Positions 41,756 through 50,377 are shown, counted from the first letter of the stretch. The stretch is DNA of 64,000 nucleotides from Selenomonadaceae bacterium (GCA_017527075.1 JAFXQM010000008.1:124001-188000); one strand, 5' to 3'. The notes: a model not told the origin generated them from the letters alone. Numbers and translations are program-made.

Positions 41756-43330
41756 TTAATTTTCATAGAGATAGCGCAAGGCGTTAAGGTTCTGCGTGTT
41801 CAAATTTTTATATAAGACGCAACCTTTCGAGTTCAACTCCATTGTTTGGCGATTGTTGACGGAATATTTTTCCCAATGCGGAATAGTTTCGTTGTTCGGG
41901 TTGCCCGTAGCCGCAAACGCCGCCCACGTCGTTTGAATAACCTTCACAAGCTGTTGCTTCGGATTCGGGACAATGTCATCGCCGACGTTGAAGGTATACG
42001 GTAAGTCGACGGCGTGACACGAACGCAATTTTTCATCGGGCGACGGCTCGCTGAACAGATACAAGTAAGCGTCACCGAAAGCCGATTGATATTCCGCCGC
42101 CAACTCCTGCCCGACGCGCCAATCCACCTGCTCAACAAAATCTTCAAAATTTTCAATGGTGTCCGGGCGACCGTTGAGCCACGTATGATAAATTTCCTGT
42201 GGAGTACGTTTGTTGTATTTTTGCATGACGGGCGAAAAGCTTACGGGATTGTCGCGGAAGGCTTCAAAGAAATTGTCAAAGTAAAAAAACCAATAACGCC
42301 ACTCGTCGGCGGTCGTGCCCGTCAAAAGTTTGATTCCGCGAGCGTCGCCGTCTCTGAGTGCCTTGAACGGATCATTCGGCAAAAATTTTCCATCGGCGGT
42401 CGGCAGATAATCCTTGACGGTTTGTTTAATGCGAGCGTTCCTGACAGTATCGAAAAGGGTGCGGAGTTCGGCGGAAGATTTTTTCATCATGTCGCGCATG
42501 TTCTTCGCGCCGCCCATTTCCATGTAAGTTTGCGCAACTTCGGCGGAATATTCCGGAGTATTAGTCATATACGAGTTTGCGGACTGCGGAATTGCTTTTT
42601 GGAAAAGATTTTTTGCCGCAGGGGTAACTGCCAGCAACATAATTGACATTGAGCCGGCACTTTCGCCGAAAACCGTAATGTTATCTGGATTGCCGCCGAA
42701 TGCCGCGATATTTTCTTTTACCCACGCCAACGCCGCAACTTGGTCTTTCATTCCGAGATAGCCGCTGTCTTCATAGGCAGAATCAATCGCGCCGAAGTTC
42801 ACGAAGCCGAAAACATGGGTACGATAGTTGAACGTTACGATAACGACATCCTGCGCCGCCGCAAAGTTGCTACTGTAATAAAGCGGGTCGCTTGAGCCGC
42901 CGCCTTGAAAGCCGCCGCCGTGAATGAAAACCATGACGGGCAAATTTTTCTTTTCGCCGCGTGTCCAAATGTTCAGCGTCAAACAATCTTCACTTTGCGG
43001 ATTCACGGATGCGCCTTCATTCTCGTCAACTTCTTGACAAGTCGTAAAGCCGAATTTTTTTGCGTCGAAAGTTTTGTTGCTCGGCTTCAAAGGTTGAGGA
43101 GCCTGCCAGCGAAGTTTTCCGACGGGCGGTTGAGCGAAGGGAATGCCCAGCCAAGTTTTGACTCCCTGCTTGTCGACGAAGCCGTTAAAAGTTCCGTAAC
43201 GAGTTTTGACGGTGCAATTATCCGCCGCGAAAATTTTTTCGTTGCCGAGCGGCAGACCCGTCGCCGCCAGAGCAAGTGCCGCCATTGAGGTCGTCTTGAT
43301 GAATTCTCTGCGAGTTAAGTTTTGAAACAT
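41756..43330 (-). CDS. Tat-exported type B carboxylesterase 5 (first gene of the run)
   Basis: This 524-aa protein has the Tat signal NLTRREFIKTTSMAALALAA, FIHGGGFQGGG oxyanion loop, FGESAGS nucleophile, GTTADEWRYWFFYFDNFFEA, and RSCHAVDLPYTFNVGDDIVPN. It is closest to esterase 3. It heads the transcript of esterases 5, 4 and 3, driven by a consensus promoter at 43364-43392. CTGAAAGGATAATTTCT precedes the ATG. Substrates might be plant-wall acetyl or feruloyl esters or lipids if the host lives in the gut or rumen, but nothing in the sequence decides this. Confidence 0.9.
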   Translation of the reverse strand: MFQNLTRREFIKTTSMAALALAATGLPLGNEKIFAADNCTVKTRYGTFNGFVDKQGVKTWLGIPFAQPPVGKLRWQAPQPLKPSNKTFDAKKFGFTTCQEVDENEGASVNPQSEDCLTLNIWTRGEKKNLPVMVFIHGGGFQGGGSSDPLYYSSNFAAAQDVVIVTFNYRTHVFGFVNFGAIDSAYEDSGYLGMKDQVAALAWVKENIAAFGGNPDNITVFGESAGSMSIMLLAVTPAAKNLFQKAIPQSANSYMTNTPEYSAEVAQTYMEMGGAKNMRDMMKKSSAELRTLFDTVRNARIKQTVKDYLPTADGKFLPNDPFKALRDGDARGIKLLTGTTADEWRYWFFYFDNFFEAFRDNPVSFSPVMQKYNKRTPQEIYHTWLNGRPDTIENFEDFVEQVDWRVGQELAAEYQSAFGDAYLYLFSEPSPDEKLRSCHAVDLPYTFNVGDDIVPNPKQQLVKVIQTTWAAFAATGNPNNETIPHWEKYSVNNRQTMELNSKGCVLYKNLNTQNLNALRYLYEN

Positions 43331-43363
43331 AGAAATTATCCTTTCAGAGGAGATTTCGTCGCA

Positions 43364-43392
43364 AGTCTAACAAAAAATTTTTCAGCCGTCAA
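43364..43392 (-). promoter_or_regulatory. Promoter of the esterase 5-4-3 operon
   Basis: On the minus strand TTGACG (plus 43387-43392), 17 bases, then TAGACT (plus 43364-43369). It forms part of a cassette duplicated at 43847-43910. Confidence 0.7.
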
Positions 43393-43395
43393 AGC

Positions 43396-43421
43396 AAAAA
43401 CCCTCCGACGCTCGCCGAAGG
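43396..43421 (-). terminator. Terminator of the GG-leader peptide gene
   Basis: On the minus strand CCTTCGGC-GAGC-GTCGGAGG is followed by GTTTTT. The stem is almost identical to the terminator at 43875-43904. Confidence 0.8.
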
Positions 43422-43446
43422 ATTTTCGTTGATTGAGTTAAAAATT

Positions 43447-43785
43447 TTATTTACCGAACTGCGCGTTGATGTGTTTCCAGGCTTCGGCTTGAGTGACTTC
43501 CTTTCCGCCGATAAAATATTGATTGGATTTGGATTTGCCGGTCAAGTCGCCCCAAATGCTGCCGTCGTCTTTGATTGTGACGCCGTATTTCTCAAACGCC
43601 GCGCGCAGGTTCACGAAACCTTCGTGGTCGAGAAGAGGCACGCCCGCCAATTCATTTTTGAAAATTTTTACGCCAAGTTTTTCAAACGACTGGGCGTCGC
43701 TGTAACTTTCCGCGAAGGTGCCGCCCGCCACGTTGTCGAGTTGCTCGTCGTCGAGGAGTTCTTCCTTCAAAATTTCCTTTGACAT
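43447..43785 (-). CDS. Double-glycine-leader peptide (bacteriocin/RiPP-precursor-like)
   Basis: This 112-aa acidic protein starts MSKEILKEELLDDEQLDNVAGG, a classic double-glycine leader (ELD/QLD-x-VAGG) recognised by peptidase-containing ABC exporters, with cleavage predicted after Gly22. The ~90-residue remainder (TFAESYSDAQSFEKLGVKIF ... GSIWGDLTGKSKSNQYFIGG ... AWKHINAQFGK) has no cysteine, so lanthionine or sactionine chemistry is unlikely. It is larger than most class II bacteriocins. No immunity gene, exporter or modification enzyme is adjacent. AATTTGGAGGCTGATAATC precedes the ATG. It has its own promoter and terminator. It may be an orphan exported protein rather than a bacteriocin. 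Confidence 0.72.
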   Translation of the reverse strand: MSKEILKEELLDDEQLDNVAGGTFAESYSDAQSFEKLGVKIFKNELAGVPLLDHEGFVNLRAAFEKYGVTIKDDGSIWGDLTGKSKSNQYFIGGKEVTQAEAWKHINAQFGK

Positions 43786-43846
43786 GATTATCAGCCTCCA
43801 AATTTATTTCTTCAGCTTATACGTTTCAAAATCGATTTCGTTACAA

Positions 43847-43875
43847 ACTTTAACAAAAAAATTTTTCTCCGTCAA
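43847..43875 (-). promoter_or_regulatory. Promoter of the GG-leader peptide gene
   Basis: On the minus strand TTGACG (plus 43870-43875), 17 bases, then TAAAGT (plus 43847-43852). The spacer is a poly-A/poly-T tract like that of the esterase 5 promoter. Confidence 0.65.
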
Positions 43876-43904
43876 CGAAAAACCCTCCGACGCTCGCCGA
43901 AGGG
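43876..43904 (-). terminator. Terminator of amidohydrolase 1
   Basis: On the minus strand CCCTTCGGC-GAGC-GTCGGAGGG is followed by TTTTTCG. It is also flanked by T on the plus strand, so it may act in both directions. Confidence 0.8.
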
Positions 43905-43929
43905 TTTTTTTATTTGAGTCGCTGATTTT

Positions 43930-45669
43930 TTACGCGGAGAAAACTTTTTTGCCCTCGAAGTAGGTCGCCGCGGGTTTTGCTTCGTGAATTTCCTTTTCGG
44001 GGCAAGTCAGCACGTCTTTGTCGACAAGGAGGAAGTCCGCATATTTTCCCGTGCTGATACTGCCGCGTTCGTTCTCAAGGAACATTTGCTTGGCGACGTT
44101 GATTGTTAAAGATTCGATAGCTTGTTCGCGGGTGATAAGTTCTTCAGGCCACCACGGTTTCGACGCCTGTTCTTTATAAAAAAGACCCGTCACCGCAATT
44201 TCCATAATGCCGAACGGATCGTCGGGGCTGCCGACCAATGCGGGAAAGTCCGAGTGTGAAGACATGACAACGCCGTTGTCGAAGTATGATTTCATGGGGA
44301 AGCCTTTTTCGCCCATATCGCCCGGAAGACGTTCAAGCAAAAAATTTTTCAACTCGTCGCTGTTGTGGTGCCAAAGCATTCCTTCGGTGACGTAAATGTT
44401 GTGTTCTGCCATGCGCTTGTAATCCGAGGGAATGACGCCGTACACGTGCACCAGAGTATTGCGCATTTCGTCCTTGCCGCCGTTGACGTAGGCATTGACG
44501 ACGCGATTGACGCCCGCGTTGCCCATTGCGTGAATGTGCATTGTCAAGCCGTTTTCGTTCGCCTTGCGGGTAATGTCGGTCATTGCCTCTTCCGACCAGT
44601 TGATTGATCCCTGGTGCCCGTCGTTATAAACCGGTTCGATAAAGCCCGTGCCGCTTTCGACGGTGCCGTCAATGAAAAGTTTTATCCAATTCGTCTTCAC
44701 GTGCGTGGAGGCGTATTTTTGAGCCTCAACAGCTTTGGGCAACGCCTCGTCGGGATTCATCCAACCTTCGATTTCGTAGGTCAAGCCCAAAACGAAATGC
44801 AAATCGCCGGCTTTGTCCATTTCTTGAGCGGCTCTGTTAAAATTGGTGTTGAAGAAATAAGTTGAGAAGCCGTCGAGGTACATCGTATAACCTTCGGAAT
44901 GTAACTGTTGCTCGATTTTCGGCATTAATCCTTTAACAACGTCGATGGAAAACAGATATTCGTTGTCAAGGAATGAACGCACGAAAGTTCCCGCTTGTTC
45001 AGAAAGATAGCCTGTGGGCGTGCCGTCAGCACCGATGGCGATTACGCCGCCGCGCATTTCTTTTTTGAGGACAGTGCCGTCCTTCGACATGATACCCGCG
45101 TTGACAAGGGCAAGAGTATTCGCCATGCCTTTGTGACCTTCTTCGTCCGCGAAGTAAATCGGAATGTCGTCACAGATTGCGTCAAGCTGTTGGCGATAAG
45201 GAAAGTCCGGCGGGAAATTTCTGTCCCAGCCGGAGCCGAAGATAGTCTTTGCACCGGCGTCGCGAGCTTTCTTGACGGCGGCGGGGATACTTTCCGCAAA
45301 TAATTTTTCGAGCGAGTCCGACTTATCAAAAACCGTCCCGACAGCTTGAAAGGCGTGCCCCGCCGAATAATGCGCGTGACCGTTGCCGCAGCCGGGCATG
45401 ACAAGACCTTTGCCGGTGTAGTCGATAACTTCAGTCTTTCCTTTCTTGATGAAAGCTTTGGCTCCCGCCTTGTTGCCGACGTAAACGAACTTGCCGTCCT
45501 TCACCGCGAACGCCTCGACAATCTTATTGCCCTCTGACGTAAAAATTTTTCCGTAGACAACGAGGTCGGCATCGGTCTTTCCCGCCGCGAAAACTTCAAC
45601 GGGAGCTGCCATTGCCAACGCCGCCAGCGACGCTGTTTTGATAAATTCTCTGCGCGTTAAGTTTGACAC
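43930..45669 (-). CDS. Tat-exported amidohydrolase 1 (YtcJ/Amidohydro_3 type)
   Basis: This 579-aa metal-dependent hydrolase has a twin-arginine signal (NLTRREFIKTASLAALAM ... VFA). The TIM-barrel metal site includes His98 and His100 in GNGHAHY; later histidines are in TMHIHAMGNAGVN and SSHSDFP. The beta-sandwich returns at the C-terminus (RGSISTGKYADFLLVDKDVL). YtcJ-type enzymes hydrolyse amides or formamides; the substrate is unknown and cytoplasmic localisation is more usual, so Tat export is notable. Start is GTG at 45669 after AAGGACGTGATTTT. It follows amidohydrolase 2 by 12 bases in one operon. Confidence 0.88.
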   Translation of the reverse strand: MSNLTRREFIKTASLAALAMAAPVEVFAAGKTDADLVVYGKIFTSEGNKIVEAFAVKDGKFVYVGNKAGAKAFIKKGKTEVIDYTGKGLVMPGCGNGHAHYSAGHAFQAVGTVFDKSDSLEKLFAESIPAAVKKARDAGAKTIFGSGWDRNFPPDFPYRQQLDAICDDIPIYFADEEGHKGMANTLALVNAGIMSKDGTVLKKEMRGGVIAIGADGTPTGYLSEQAGTFVRSFLDNEYLFSIDVVKGLMPKIEQQLHSEGYTMYLDGFSTYFFNTNFNRAAQEMDKAGDLHFVLGLTYEIEGWMNPDEALPKAVEAQKYASTHVKTNWIKLFIDGTVESGTGFIEPVYNDGHQGSINWSEEAMTDITRKANENGLTMHIHAMGNAGVNRVVNAYVNGGKDEMRNTLVHVYGVIPSDYKRMAEHNIYVTEGMLWHHNSDELKNFLLERLPGDMGEKGFPMKSYFDNGVVMSSHSDFPALVGSPDDPFGIMEIAVTGLFYKEQASKPWWPEELITREQAIESLTINVAKQMFLENERGSISTGKYADFLLVDKDVLTCPEKEIHEAKPAATYFEGKKVFSA

Positions 45670-45681
45670 AAAATCACGTCC

Positions 45682-47424
45682 TTACATTGAAAAAACTTTT
45701 TGACCTTCGAAGTAAGTCGCCGCGGGTTTTGCCTCGTGAATTTCTTTCACGGGGCAAGAGAGCACGTCTTTGTTGAGGAGGAGGAAGTCGGCGTATTTAC
45801 CCGGGCGAATGCTGCCGCGTTCATTCTCGATGAACATTTGGTTGGCGACGTTGATTGTCAGAGCGGTGAGAGCCTGCTCGCGGGTGATAAGTTCTTCCGT
45901 CCACCACGGCTTTGCATTTTCAGGATAATAAACGCCCGTGAGTGAAATTTCCATAATGCTGAACGGGTCGTCGGGGCTGCCGCTCAATGCGGGATAATCC
46001 GTGTGCGAGGAAACATTAATGCCGTTGTCAAAGAATGACTTCATCGGGTAACCATGGAGTGCCATTTCTCCCCGGAATAGTTTGAGCATTTCCTCTTGCT
46101 CACTTTCGGGATTGTGATGCCAAAGCAGACCTGCGACGACCTGTATGTTATGGTCAGCCATACGCTTATAATCGGGCGCGTTGACGTTGCGCAGGTGCAC
46201 AATCGCATTGCGCATTTCGTCTTTGCCGCCGTTTACGTATGCGTTGACAGCGCATTGGACAGCTTTGTTGCCCATTGCGTGAATATGCATTGTCAAACCT
46301 TTTGCGTTGGCCTTGCGGGTTATGTCGGTAACTTCTTCTTCCGTCCAGTTGGCGATTCCTTGATGACCGTCAAGATATACCGGTTCAATAAATCCCGTGC
46401 CGCTTTCGGGTGTGCCGTCGATGAGAAGTTTAATCCATCTCGGCATTACTCGTTTGGAAGCAAATTTCTTTGCGTCGACTGCTCTCGCCAATGCCTCGTC
46501 GACATCCATCCAGCTTTCGATTTCGTAAGGCAGACCCAAAACGAAATGCAGCTTGCCGGCGTTGTCGAGCTGTTGAGCCGCCTGATAGTAATTGGTGTTC
46601 CCGAAATAGTTGCCCCAGCCTTCGTGGTACATGGTGTACCCTTCGGAAAGCATGTGGTGTTCGATATCTGCCAAGTTGGAAAGAGCCCTGTCGAGGGAAT
46701 AGAGGTTCTCATGGTCGATGAATTGCCGCACGTAGGTTTGCGCCTGTTCCGACAGAAAACCTGTGGGCGTTCCGTCCGCGCCGATTTCAATCACGCCGCC
46801 GCGAATTTCTTTCTTGAGGACGGTGCCGTCGGGTTTCATGATTCCCGCCCTGACCAGCATGGCAGTGTTCGTCAGAGCCTTGTGGCATTCGTCGTCCAAA
46901 AAGTAAACGGGAATATCACTGCAGACGGCGTCCAACTCTTGGCGGGTCGGTATATGCGATTGGAAGCTTATGAGATTCCAGCCTTGACCAAAGACAGTCG
47001 TTGAGCCGTTCGCGCGTGCCTTCTTGACGGTCGCGGGAAGAATTTCCGTCATGAACTTTTGCGGCGTGTCGTCCATCTCCACCATGGTGCCGACAGTCGA
47101 GAGAGCGTAACCCAACATGTAATGCGCGTGGCCGTTGCCGCAGCCGGGCATGACGAGCCCTTTGCCGGTGTGGTCGATAACTTCAGTCTTTCCTTTCTTT
47201 ATAAAAGCTTGCGCGCCTTTCTTGTCGCCGACGTAAACATACTTGCCGTCCTTCACGGCGAACGCTTCGACAATCCGATTGCCCTCTGACGTAAAAATTT
47301 TTCCGTAAACCACAAGGTCGGCGTCGGTCTTTCCTGCCGCGAAAACTTCAACGGGAACCGCCATTGCCAACGCCGCCATCGACGCTGTCTTGATGAATTC
47401 CCTTCGGGTCAGTCCATCGAACAT
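45682..47424 (-). CDS. Tat-exported amidohydrolase 2 (YtcJ type)
   Basis: This 580-aa paralogue has the Tat signal LTRREFIKTASMAALAMAVPVEVFA. The metal site GNGHAHYMLG, the TMHIHAMGNKAVQ and SSHTDYPALSG motifs, and the C-terminal ENERGSIRPGKYADFLLLNKD are all intact. GAAAGGAGGATGTCCTT precedes the ATG. The promoter at 47455-47483 resembles that of amidohydrolase 3 in sequence and spacing, so the duplication included the upstream region. Together with copy 1 it forms a two-gene operon. Confidence 0.88.
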   Translation of the reverse strand: MFDGLTRREFIKTASMAALAMAVPVEVFAAGKTDADLVVYGKIFTSEGNRIVEAFAVKDGKYVYVGDKKGAQAFIKKGKTEVIDHTGKGLVMPGCGNGHAHYMLGYALSTVGTMVEMDDTPQKFMTEILPATVKKARANGSTTVFGQGWNLISFQSHIPTRQELDAVCSDIPVYFLDDECHKALTNTAMLVRAGIMKPDGTVLKKEIRGGVIEIGADGTPTGFLSEQAQTYVRQFIDHENLYSLDRALSNLADIEHHMLSEGYTMYHEGWGNYFGNTNYYQAAQQLDNAGKLHFVLGLPYEIESWMDVDEALARAVDAKKFASKRVMPRWIKLLIDGTPESGTGFIEPVYLDGHQGIANWTEEEVTDITRKANAKGLTMHIHAMGNKAVQCAVNAYVNGGKDEMRNAIVHLRNVNAPDYKRMADHNIQVVAGLLWHHNPESEQEEMLKLFRGEMALHGYPMKSFFDNGINVSSHTDYPALSGSPDDPFSIMEISLTGVYYPENAKPWWTEELITREQALTALTINVANQMFIENERGSIRPGKYADFLLLNKDVLSCPVKEIHEAKPAATYFEGQKVFSM

Positions 47425-47454
47425 AAGGACATCCTCCTTTCAAACATACAGCAA

Positions 47455-47483
47455 ATTTTACAGGAAAGCCGCCTGCAAGTCAA
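47455..47483 (-). promoter_or_regulatory. Promoter of the amidohydrolase 2-1 operon
   Basis: On the minus strand TTGACT (plus 47478-47483), 17 bases, then TAAAAT (plus 47455-47460). Its spacer ends TTTCCTG; the paralogous promoter at 50349 ends TTTTCTG. Confidence 0.75.
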
Positions 47484-47513
47484 AAAAATTGACGACGAAA
47501 ATTTTCGCCGCCA
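47482..47513 (-). terminator. Terminator of the DUF3089 gene
   Basis: On the minus strand TTGGCGGCG pairs with CGTCGTCAA (plus 47489-47497 with 47505-47513, two G-U pairs) around AAAATTTT, followed by TTTTTT. Its T-run overlaps the -35 of the next promoter. Confidence 0.7.
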
Positions 47514-47539
47514 ATCATTTTGCCGAGTCGTCGGCAAGT

Positions 47540-48556
47540 TTATTTCGCATTCCTTTTATAAGCCGCAACTCTCTTGGCCACATTGTCCTTGATGTTGTTG
47601 TAGTAAAGAGCATAATCGCTTTCGTGATAGCTGTCGGGTCCGAAAATCGTGGTGTAGGATACGGGGGCTACGATCTTGGTCGTTGTAATTACCACGCCAC
47701 GTTTCAGATTTATCCGGGCGTCTGCGGCATGGGGGACGATTTCAAGTTTTCCGTCTTTCTCGTTGTAAATGTAGCCGCCCAAATTTTCCTCCGCCGAAGC
47801 GTAGGTTTCGTCTCGTTTCCAGTTTAAGGGATTGATGCTGATTGCGCCCGGCAGAACGACGATATTTTTCTTATCCGCGTTTGCGGCTCCCTCGGTGTTC
47901 CAAGATATGATGACGCCTGTATCATCGGCTTTTTCGGCGAATTTGAGGTGCGGGTTTGCTTTGAGATAATCCTCGGTTATCGAATAGCCGATAACGTAGG
48001 CGGCAACCATGCGATTCAGATATTCGGAATGAGCCTTCATGTATTCGGCAAGCACAAAGCTCTGCATCATTGAGCCCTGAGAATGTCCCGCAAGAATGAA
48101 AGGTCGTCCGCCGTTTAAATTTTTAAAGTAGTAGTCGAGTGCCGCAAAGACATCTGTTTTGGGAACACTGCCGAAGGCGTCATTCAAATCCTTTCCCGTA
48201 AGTTTGCTTGCGAAGACCATATTGAGTTGCCTGTAAAAAGGCGCGAAAACATTCGTGGAATCCTCGTAAGCCGTCCCCTGCATAAGATAGGTGTATTGCG
48301 CGGGCTCTCTCATAGACTTTTCGTTAATGTCGGCGAACATCGGCGCGCCTTCGGAATCGTCGATATATTCGGTGGGGTAAATGTATACGGTATCGACGTC
48401 CTTTGTTACTTCGGGCTGTCGCAACCAATTATTTTTGTCGGAGTAATCGACGGGCGCAACTGCTGCTTTGCCATCGTTGCCGCAACCCGCCACGACGAAT
48501 CCAATTGCCGCCGCTGATGTCAGCTTGATGAATTCTCTGCGTGTCAAGTTTGACAC
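47540..48556 (-). CDS. Tat lipoprotein of the DUF3089 alpha/beta-hydrolase family
   Basis: This 338-aa protein combines a twin-arginine signal (NLTRREFIKLTSAAAIGFVV) with a lipobox (VAGC, lipid Cys25), so it is a Tat-exported lipoprotein. The body is DUF3089-type: NWLRQPEVTKDVDTVYIYPTEY near the start, nucleophile elbow AGHSQGS, VAAYVIGYSITEDYLKANPHL, and a C-terminal HESDYALYYNNIKDNVAKR. Esterase or lipase activity is plausible, but no substrate is known. Start is GTG at 48556, with the same AAGGACGTGATTTT leader as amidohydrolase 1. It lies 12 bases after amidohydrolase 3. Confidence 0.85.
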   Translation of the reverse strand: MSNLTRREFIKLTSAAAIGFVVAGCGNDGKAAVAPVDYSDKNNWLRQPEVTKDVDTVYIYPTEYIDDSEGAPMFADINEKSMREPAQYTYLMQGTAYEDSTNVFAPFYRQLNMVFASKLTGKDLNDAFGSVPKTDVFAALDYYFKNLNGGRPFILAGHSQGSMMQSFVLAEYMKAHSEYLNRMVAAYVIGYSITEDYLKANPHLKFAEKADDTGVIISWNTEGAANADKKNIVVLPGAISINPLNWKRDETYASAEENLGGYIYNEKDGKLEIVPHAADARINLKRGVVITTTKIVAPVSYTTIFGPDSYHESDYALYYNNIKDNVAKRVAAYKRNAK

Positions 48557-48568
48557 AAAATCACGTCC

Positions 48569-50317
48569 TTACATTGAGAAAACTTTTTTGCCCTCGAAGT
48601 AGGTCGCCGCAGGTTTTGCGGTGTGAATTTCTTTCACGGGACAAGTGAGCACGTCTTTGTTGACGAGAAGGAAGTCGGCGTATTTGCCGGGGCGGATACT
48701 GCCGCGTTCGTTCTCAAGGAACATTTGCCGGGCGCAACCAATTGTCAGAGCCGTGAGAGCCTGTTCGCGGGTGATAAGTTCTTCCGTCCACCACGGCGCG
48801 CCGCTTTCAAAGTAACAGACGCCCGTAAGTGCAATTTCCATAATGCCGAACGGATCGTCGGGGCTGTTGCTCAGCGCGGGATAATCCGTGTGTAAAGACA
48901 CGGGGACGCCGTTATCGAAGAACGACTTCATGGGATAACCTTCGTAAGCCATTTTTCCGGGGAGAATGGTTTTGAGTTCCTCGGCGATTTCGTTGGAGTT
49001 GTGATGCCAAAGCATTCCGGAGGTGACGTAAATATTGTTGTCAGCCATGCGCTTATAATCGGGCTCGTTGACGTTGCGCAAGTGGACAATCGTATTGCGC
49101 ATTTCGGGCTTGCCGCCGTTTATGTATGCATTGACGACGCGATTGACGCCCGCGTTGCCCAGAGCGTGTATGTGCATGGTCACGCCGCTCGCATTCGCCC
49201 TGCGAGTGATGTCGGTTATTTCTTCTTCCGTCCAGTTGACAATGCCCTGGTGTCCGTCGAGATAAAGCGGGTCAATGAAACCCGTGCCGCTTTCAACCGT
49301 GCCGTCCATGAAGAGTTTAATCCAGTTCGCTTTTACCTTCGAGGAATTAAATTTCTTGACGGCGGCGGCTTGAGCCAATTTCTCGTCAAGATTCATCCAG
49401 CTGTCGATTTCGCAGGTGAAGCCCAAAACAAAATTCATGTCGCCGCTCTTGTCGAAGCGTTGAGCCGCCCGATAATAAACGTCGTTGAAGAAATAAGTTG
49501 AGTAGCCGTCGAGATACATCGTGTACCCTTCGGACAACAGCTGCTCTTGAATTTTTTTCAGGACTGCTTTTGCCGCGTCGACGGTAAAGAGGCTGTCGTT
49601 GTCCAGGAAGGAGCGCACATAAGTTGAGGCTTGCTCTTTAAGAAGACCCGTGGGCTTGCCGTCGGAGCCAATGACAATTTCGCCGCCGCGAATGTCGTCC
49701 GCTTTTTTGAGTACGGTGCCGTCTTCCGCCATGACGCCTGCGCGGACAAGCAAAAGGGTATTGACCAGTGCCTTATGATTTTCCTCGTCGGCGAAGTAAA
49801 GCGGAATATCACTGCAGATGGCGTCCAGCTGTTGGCGGGTCGGCATATTGTTCTTGAATGTTTGGAACTCCCAGCCCATGCCGTATACAACTTTCGCGCC
49901 CGATTCTCTCGCCTGCTTGACGGTGGAGGGAACAATTTCCGTCAAAAATTTTTCCACGTCGTCATCATAACCAATCATCGTGCCGATTGATTGCACGGCG
50001 AAGGCGGACAAGTAATGAGCGTGGCCGTTGCCGCAGCCTGGCATGACGAGCCCCTTGCCGGTGTAGTCGATAACTTCAGTCTTTCCTTTTTTGATGAAAG
50101 CTTTGGCTCCCGCCTTGTTGCCGACGTAAACGAACTTGCCGTCCTTCACGGCGAACGCCTCGGCGATTCGATTGTTTTCGGACGTAAAAATTTTTCCGTA
50201 GACAACCAAATCGGCGTCGGTTTTTCCTGCCGCGAAAACTTCAACGGGAACTGCCATCGCCAACGCCGCCATCGACGCTGTCTTGATGAATTCCCTTCGG
50301 GTCAGTCCATTGAACAT
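48569..50317 (-). CDS. Tat-exported amidohydrolase 3 (YtcJ type)
   Basis: This 582-aa paralogue of the other two starts MFNGLTRREFIKTASMAALAM. Metal-site motifs GNGHAHYLSAF, TMHIHALGNAGVN and SLHTDYPALSN are present, and the C-terminus reads ENERGSIRPGKYADFLLVNKDVL. Differences cluster in the substrate-facing middle part (KKADDIRGGEIVIGSDGKPTG), so the copies may have different specificities. GAAAGGAGGATGTCCTT precedes the ATG. It heads an operon with the DUF3089 lipoprotein, a likely functional pairing of amide and ester hydrolysis. Confidence 0.88.
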   Translation of the reverse strand: MFNGLTRREFIKTASMAALAMAVPVEVFAAGKTDADLVVYGKIFTSENNRIAEAFAVKDGKFVYVGNKAGAKAFIKKGKTEVIDYTGKGLVMPGCGNGHAHYLSAFAVQSIGTMIGYDDDVEKFLTEIVPSTVKQARESGAKVVYGMGWEFQTFKNNMPTRQQLDAICSDIPLYFADEENHKALVNTLLLVRAGVMAEDGTVLKKADDIRGGEIVIGSDGKPTGLLKEQASTYVRSFLDNDSLFTVDAAKAVLKKIQEQLLSEGYTMYLDGYSTYFFNDVYYRAAQRFDKSGDMNFVLGFTCEIDSWMNLDEKLAQAAAVKKFNSSKVKANWIKLFMDGTVESGTGFIDPLYLDGHQGIVNWTEEEITDITRRANASGVTMHIHALGNAGVNRVVNAYINGGKPEMRNTIVHLRNVNEPDYKRMADNNIYVTSGMLWHHNSNEIAEELKTILPGKMAYEGYPMKSFFDNGVPVSLHTDYPALSNSPDDPFGIMEIALTGVCYFESGAPWWTEELITREQALTALTIGCARQMFLENERGSIRPGKYADFLLVNKDVLTCPVKEIHTAKPAATYFEGKKVFSM

Positions 50318-50348
50318 AAGGACATCCTCCTTTCAAACATGCGAGCAC

Positions 50349-50377
50349 AGTTTACAGAAAATCCTTCGGCAAGTCAA
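50349..50377 (-). promoter_or_regulatory. Promoter of the amidohydrolase 3 operon
   Basis: On the minus strand TTGACT (plus 50372-50377), 17 bases, then TAAACT (plus 50349-50354). Confidence 0.7.

Noticed and set aside
43447..43785. Lanthipeptide or other Cys-based RiPP precursor
   Set aside because: The region after the GG leader has no cysteine, and no modification enzyme is adjacent.
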